Shown here one piece after another: positions 61,689 to 64,000 of a stretch of DNA of 64,000 nt (position 1 is the first letter of the stretch; every line of letters begins with the position of its first letter). The DNA lies in contig NZ_NIHC01000007.1 of NCBI RefSeq assembly GCF_002806945.1, positions 1-64,000 of the forward strand, given 5' to 3'. Under the pieces are notes generated by a model that worked only from the letters and a program-made list of their open reading frames with translations, was not told the origin of the DNA and made no database searches. Position numbers and translations under genes: made by a program. Origin of the DNA: Marinobacter salexigens. GTDB lineage: Bacteria; Pseudomonadota; Gammaproteobacteria; Pseudomonadales; Oleiphilaceae.

Positions 61689-61704
61689 TGTGATCCATGT
61701 CACA
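61689..61704. promoter_or_regulatory. perfect CRP-type palindrome in a convergent intergenic region
   Basis: TGTGA-TCCATG-TCACA matches the CRP/Vfr core without mismatch. It lies 13 bp from the stop of the LuxR-type gene, between two convergent genes (61443-61716). In the same gap GGGCGTAGCC occurs twice, 22 bp apart (61635-61644 and 61657-61666), and a GGTGAGG/CCTCACC hairpin lies near 61591-61609. No promoter elements or small gene could be assigned. Confidence 0.5.
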
Positions 61705-61716
61705 AATTGCATGGGG

Positions 61717-64000
61717 TTAGGCTGTGAGAATCCCCAATTCCCGGGCCCTGGCGAGGGCTTCCGTTCGCCGCCTTACATCAAGCTTGCCGTACAGATTGCG
61801 TATGTGGGCTTTTACCGTTGCTGGCGCCACCCCCATGCGTACGGCAATATCCTTGTTTGCATGGCCTGCATTAATAAGCTCCAGTACCTCCAGCTCACGC
61901 TGGCTCAGTGGCTCTGCAAGCTCCATTAATGAATCGCCAGTTTTTGTTTTGCGGATGTCGACCTGTGAAGCCTGTACGGGTTGTTTCACTTTGTCGCCGG
62001 CGGTGTTCTCAAGATCTTGGCTCGTGAGCATATCGGTGAGTTTTCGTTGCCAGCTTCCATTGCTTTTCAGAGAGTGGGAGGCAAGCAGCAGCGCCTGTAA
62101 CCGGGGGCTTTCTTCAGCAAACAACCTCAGGAAACCGGATTCAGTTGCAACGGCGACAGCCTGGGCTAGCCTTTTTTCGTACTCTTCATCCCGGTTTAGC
62201 TGAGCCAGTGCTTCTGCTGATACCAGCAATGCTTCCACCACATGCCGGTTATGCTCATTGCGCTGGGCATCTGCCAGCAGTGCTTCAAGTATTTCCAGAG
62301 CCTGTTCGGGCTTTTCCTCATGAACCAGCAAGCGGGCATAGCTGATGCTGTTCTGTTCCCGGTTCAGTGGATTAGTCACTGTGTGGCTTTCAACTGCCTG
62401 CAGAATGTGCCGGGCCTGGCGCGGCTCCCCGAAGGCCAGATAACAGCGAGCGAACAGAGCCGCACTGGCTGGCGGCTCAAATACAATGTGTTCCCGGCGT
62501 TTGCGCCCAACCTGTTCTGCGTCTTCAAGGTACTCGATGGCGTCTTGATAACGGCCCTCGCTGAAGGCGAGATGCCCCCGCACATGCTGAATTATTATAT
62601 GTTGCCCTGGCTCTGCACCCTCATTTACATGCTCTAGCAGAGGTTCCAGGTGGGCGGCTGCGTCTTGCAATTGGTTGCGCTCCCGGAAAATCTCGGTAAG
62701 GGAGGCGCTAAGCCAACAGGAAAGCAGTCGGGGCTGGCTCGGGTCTGCGTAGTGTTGATCAACCCACTGGCGCACCTTGGTGCAGGTATCCAGGGCTTGG
62801 TCCATATCGCCCCGGTTGTACTGTATCCACGCTAGCAGGCCACCGCTGGAGAGAACGGTGCTGGGTTTCCTTTCAATTTGCCCGTAATGAACAGCAGATT
62901 TAAGAGAGTTTTCGGCGGCAGCGAGGTCTCCTCTGCCGTAATCGTCCAGGCCAATGCCGTAATAGGTAACTGACTTTAATGGGATTTTAGTATGGTCTAT
63001 GTCTGCCAGAACCTGCCGGGTCAGGTCGCTGGCACTCTTGTCATCGCTGCGGGAGCGGGCAAGGTAAGAGCGTATAAGGGATATTTCGCTCTGCAAACCA
63101 AGGGCGCCCTCTGCGTCTGGTGCCGAATCAGCCACACGGCGGTCAAGTAAATCCTCGAGATTTGTCAGCAGAGGTTCAAGGTTATCAAGGCGGTTAGCGA
63201 AAAACTTTCCCCACACCCGCAGCATTTGCAGCTGGGGGTTCTCACTAATCTCATTTTCAGGCAAGGCCTCAAGCCAGCTCAAAACCGGCAGATGGTACCC
63301 CCCATGAATAAGATTGTTGCCATGGGTTGATAGCACCAGAGCCAGCCACGGCCAATCTTCCTTCTGCACTATCTCGGCAATGGCGCCCTGAACCTGGCCA
63401 TGATCAAGCAGCCATTCCACAGCGCGCTGCCAGAGCATAGAGGCCCGGGCCGGGTCTGTGCGGTTTATTTTCTGTAGCAATGCATCACGGAACAGGTCGT
63501 GGTAACGGAACCATTCATTGTGATTGTCCAAAGGAATCAAGAACAGGTGTTGAGAGAGCAAGGTTTCCAGCATTTTCTGGCTGTTATCCGTGCCACGAAT
63601 CGAATCACACATGGATGCACAAAGCCGCGGGCAGCAGGCTGTGTCGAGCAGGAAGGCAACGGTGTCATCCGGTTGCTTGTGAAGCACCTCGCTCAGCACA
63701 TAATCGCTGATATGGCGCTCATCAATGCTAAGCAATCCCTGGGGAGCCTCCGGGCCTGTGACAGTATTTTGATCCAGGCCACTGTTGCTGCCGGATAGCG
63801 CTGAAAGTTGCATGGCGGCCACCCAGCCTTCGGTGCGGCGGCAAATGCTTTGAACCTCTTGCTCAGAAATGTCGAGGCCCATGGTGCTGTGGAAAAACTC
63901 CCGGCACTCGTCTTCTGAAAATGCCAGCAATGCCGGGTGAACTTCCTGCACCCAGCGGCGGACTCGCCATCGGGCCAGCGGCAGGGGAGGTTCGGTACGG
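61717..64000 (-). CDS. MalT-like LuxR-family regulator (5' end outside the window)
   Basis: The gene runs off the right edge: the frame stays open to the end, with the segment RTEPPLPLARWRVRRWVQEV matching the end of the MalT-type ATPase domain. The visible part includes helical TPR-like repeats (about 63400-62150) and a C-terminal LuxR helix-turn-helix (LSQRELEVLELINAGHANKDIAVRMGV...VKAHIRNLYGKLD, about 61910-61720). These large regulators bind ATP and an inducer and activate transcription. The N-terminal Walker motifs lie beyond the window. The inducer and targets are unknown. Confidence 0.88.
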   Translation of the reverse strand, partial: RTEPPLPLARWRVRRWVQEVHPALLAFSEDECREFFHSTMGLDISEQEVQSICRRTEGWVAAMQLSALSGSNSGLDQNTVTGPEAPQGLLSIDERHISDYVLSEVLHKQPDDTVAFLLDTACCPRLCASMCDSIRGTDNSQKMLETLLSQHLFLIPLDNHNEWFRYHDLFRDALLQKINRTDPARASMLWQRAVEWLLDHGQVQGAIAEIVQKEDWPWLALVLSTHGNNLIHGGYHLPVLSWLEALPENEISENPQLQMLRVWGKFFANRLDNLEPLLTNLEDLLDRRVADSAPDAEGALGLQSEISLIRSYLARSRSDDKSASDLTRQVLADIDHTKIPLKSVTYYGIGLDDYGRGDLAAAENSLKSAVHYGQIERKPSTVLSSGGLLAWIQYNRGDMDQALDTCTKVRQWVDQHYADPSQPRLLSCWLSASLTEIFRERNQLQDAAAHLEPLLEHVNEGAEPGQHIIIQHVRGHLAFSEGRYQDAIEYLEDAEQVGRKRREHIVFEPPASAALFARCYLAFGEPRQARHILQAVESHTVTNPLNREQNSISYARLLVHEEKPEQALEILEALLADAQRNEHNRHVVEALLVSAEALAQLNRDEEYEKRLAQAVAVATESGFLRLFAEESPRLQALLLASHSLKSNGSWQRKLTDMLTSQDLENTAGDKVKQPVQASQVDIRKTKTGDSLMELAEPLSQRELEVLELINAGHANKDIAVRMGVAPATVKAHIRNLYGKLDVRRRTEALARARELGILTA

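Noticed and set aside
1..64000. CRISPR arrays, insertion sequences, tRNA or rRNA genes
   Set aside because: No spaced repeat array, no transposase and no tRNA-like cloverleaf was noticed on reading both strands; short or diverged cases could be missed by eye.

Overview
The window looks like a chromosomal segment of a marine gammaproteobacterium, most likely Marinobacter or a close relative. The reasons are the dnaX-ybaB-recR block, the rnd-ycgL-ycgN block, gammaproteobacterial versions of HrpA, DinG, FadD and GspA/B, and a PEP-CTERM/exosortase system with its PrsK-PrsR-PrsT proteins. This assignment is an inference from gene content and order. No 16S rRNA and no tRNA were seen.

Positions 1-14.8 kb hold a polysaccharide locus that is mostly on the minus strand and more AT-rich than the rest. 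It encodes a family 4 glycosyltransferase (plus strand), a small phosphotransferase pair, a secreted protein, and then a minus-strand run. That run contains a flippase, a QueC-like PP-loop enzyme, a PcRGLX/YetA-like protein, a hexapeptide acyltransferase, an asparagine-synthase-like enzyme, a CapK-type adenylate-forming enzyme and a family 2 glycosyltransferase. Three different ATP-to-AMP carboxyl- or amide-activating folds in one locus suggest amide or acyl decoration of the polymer.

Positions 14.8-30.6 kb are the exosortase region. It has two PEP-CTERM substrate proteins, the exosortase-associated acyltransferase, a VAO-type FAD oxidase, an exosortase fused to an EpsI domain, the TPR lipoprotein PrsT, the sigma-54-dependent regulator PrsR, the kinase PrsK, an epimerase, an acyltransferase and a hexose-6-phosphate mutarotase. 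Both PEP-CTERM genes have a -24/-12 (sigma-54) promoter with the exact GG-N10-GC spacing, which fits control by PrsK/PrsR. The promoter and first codons of the exosortase gene have a diverged second copy just upstream of the flippase. There it forms a 29-codon minigene whose stop overlaps the flippase start.

Positions 30.7-64 kb are mostly core genes: 4.5S RNA, dnaX-ybaB-recR, and an overlapping operon rnd-ycgL-ycgN-membrane protein-VWA protein-MoxR ATPase-CoxE-like VWA. Next comes a five-gene envelope operon of TPR proteins ending in an AgmX/PglI-type TonB-like transducer. After that are a MaoC hydratase, fadD, hrpA, a KAS III homologue, an MlaA homologue without a lipobox, a patatin lipase, exeA-gspB-dinG, and the 3' part of a MalT-like LuxR regulator that runs off the right edge.
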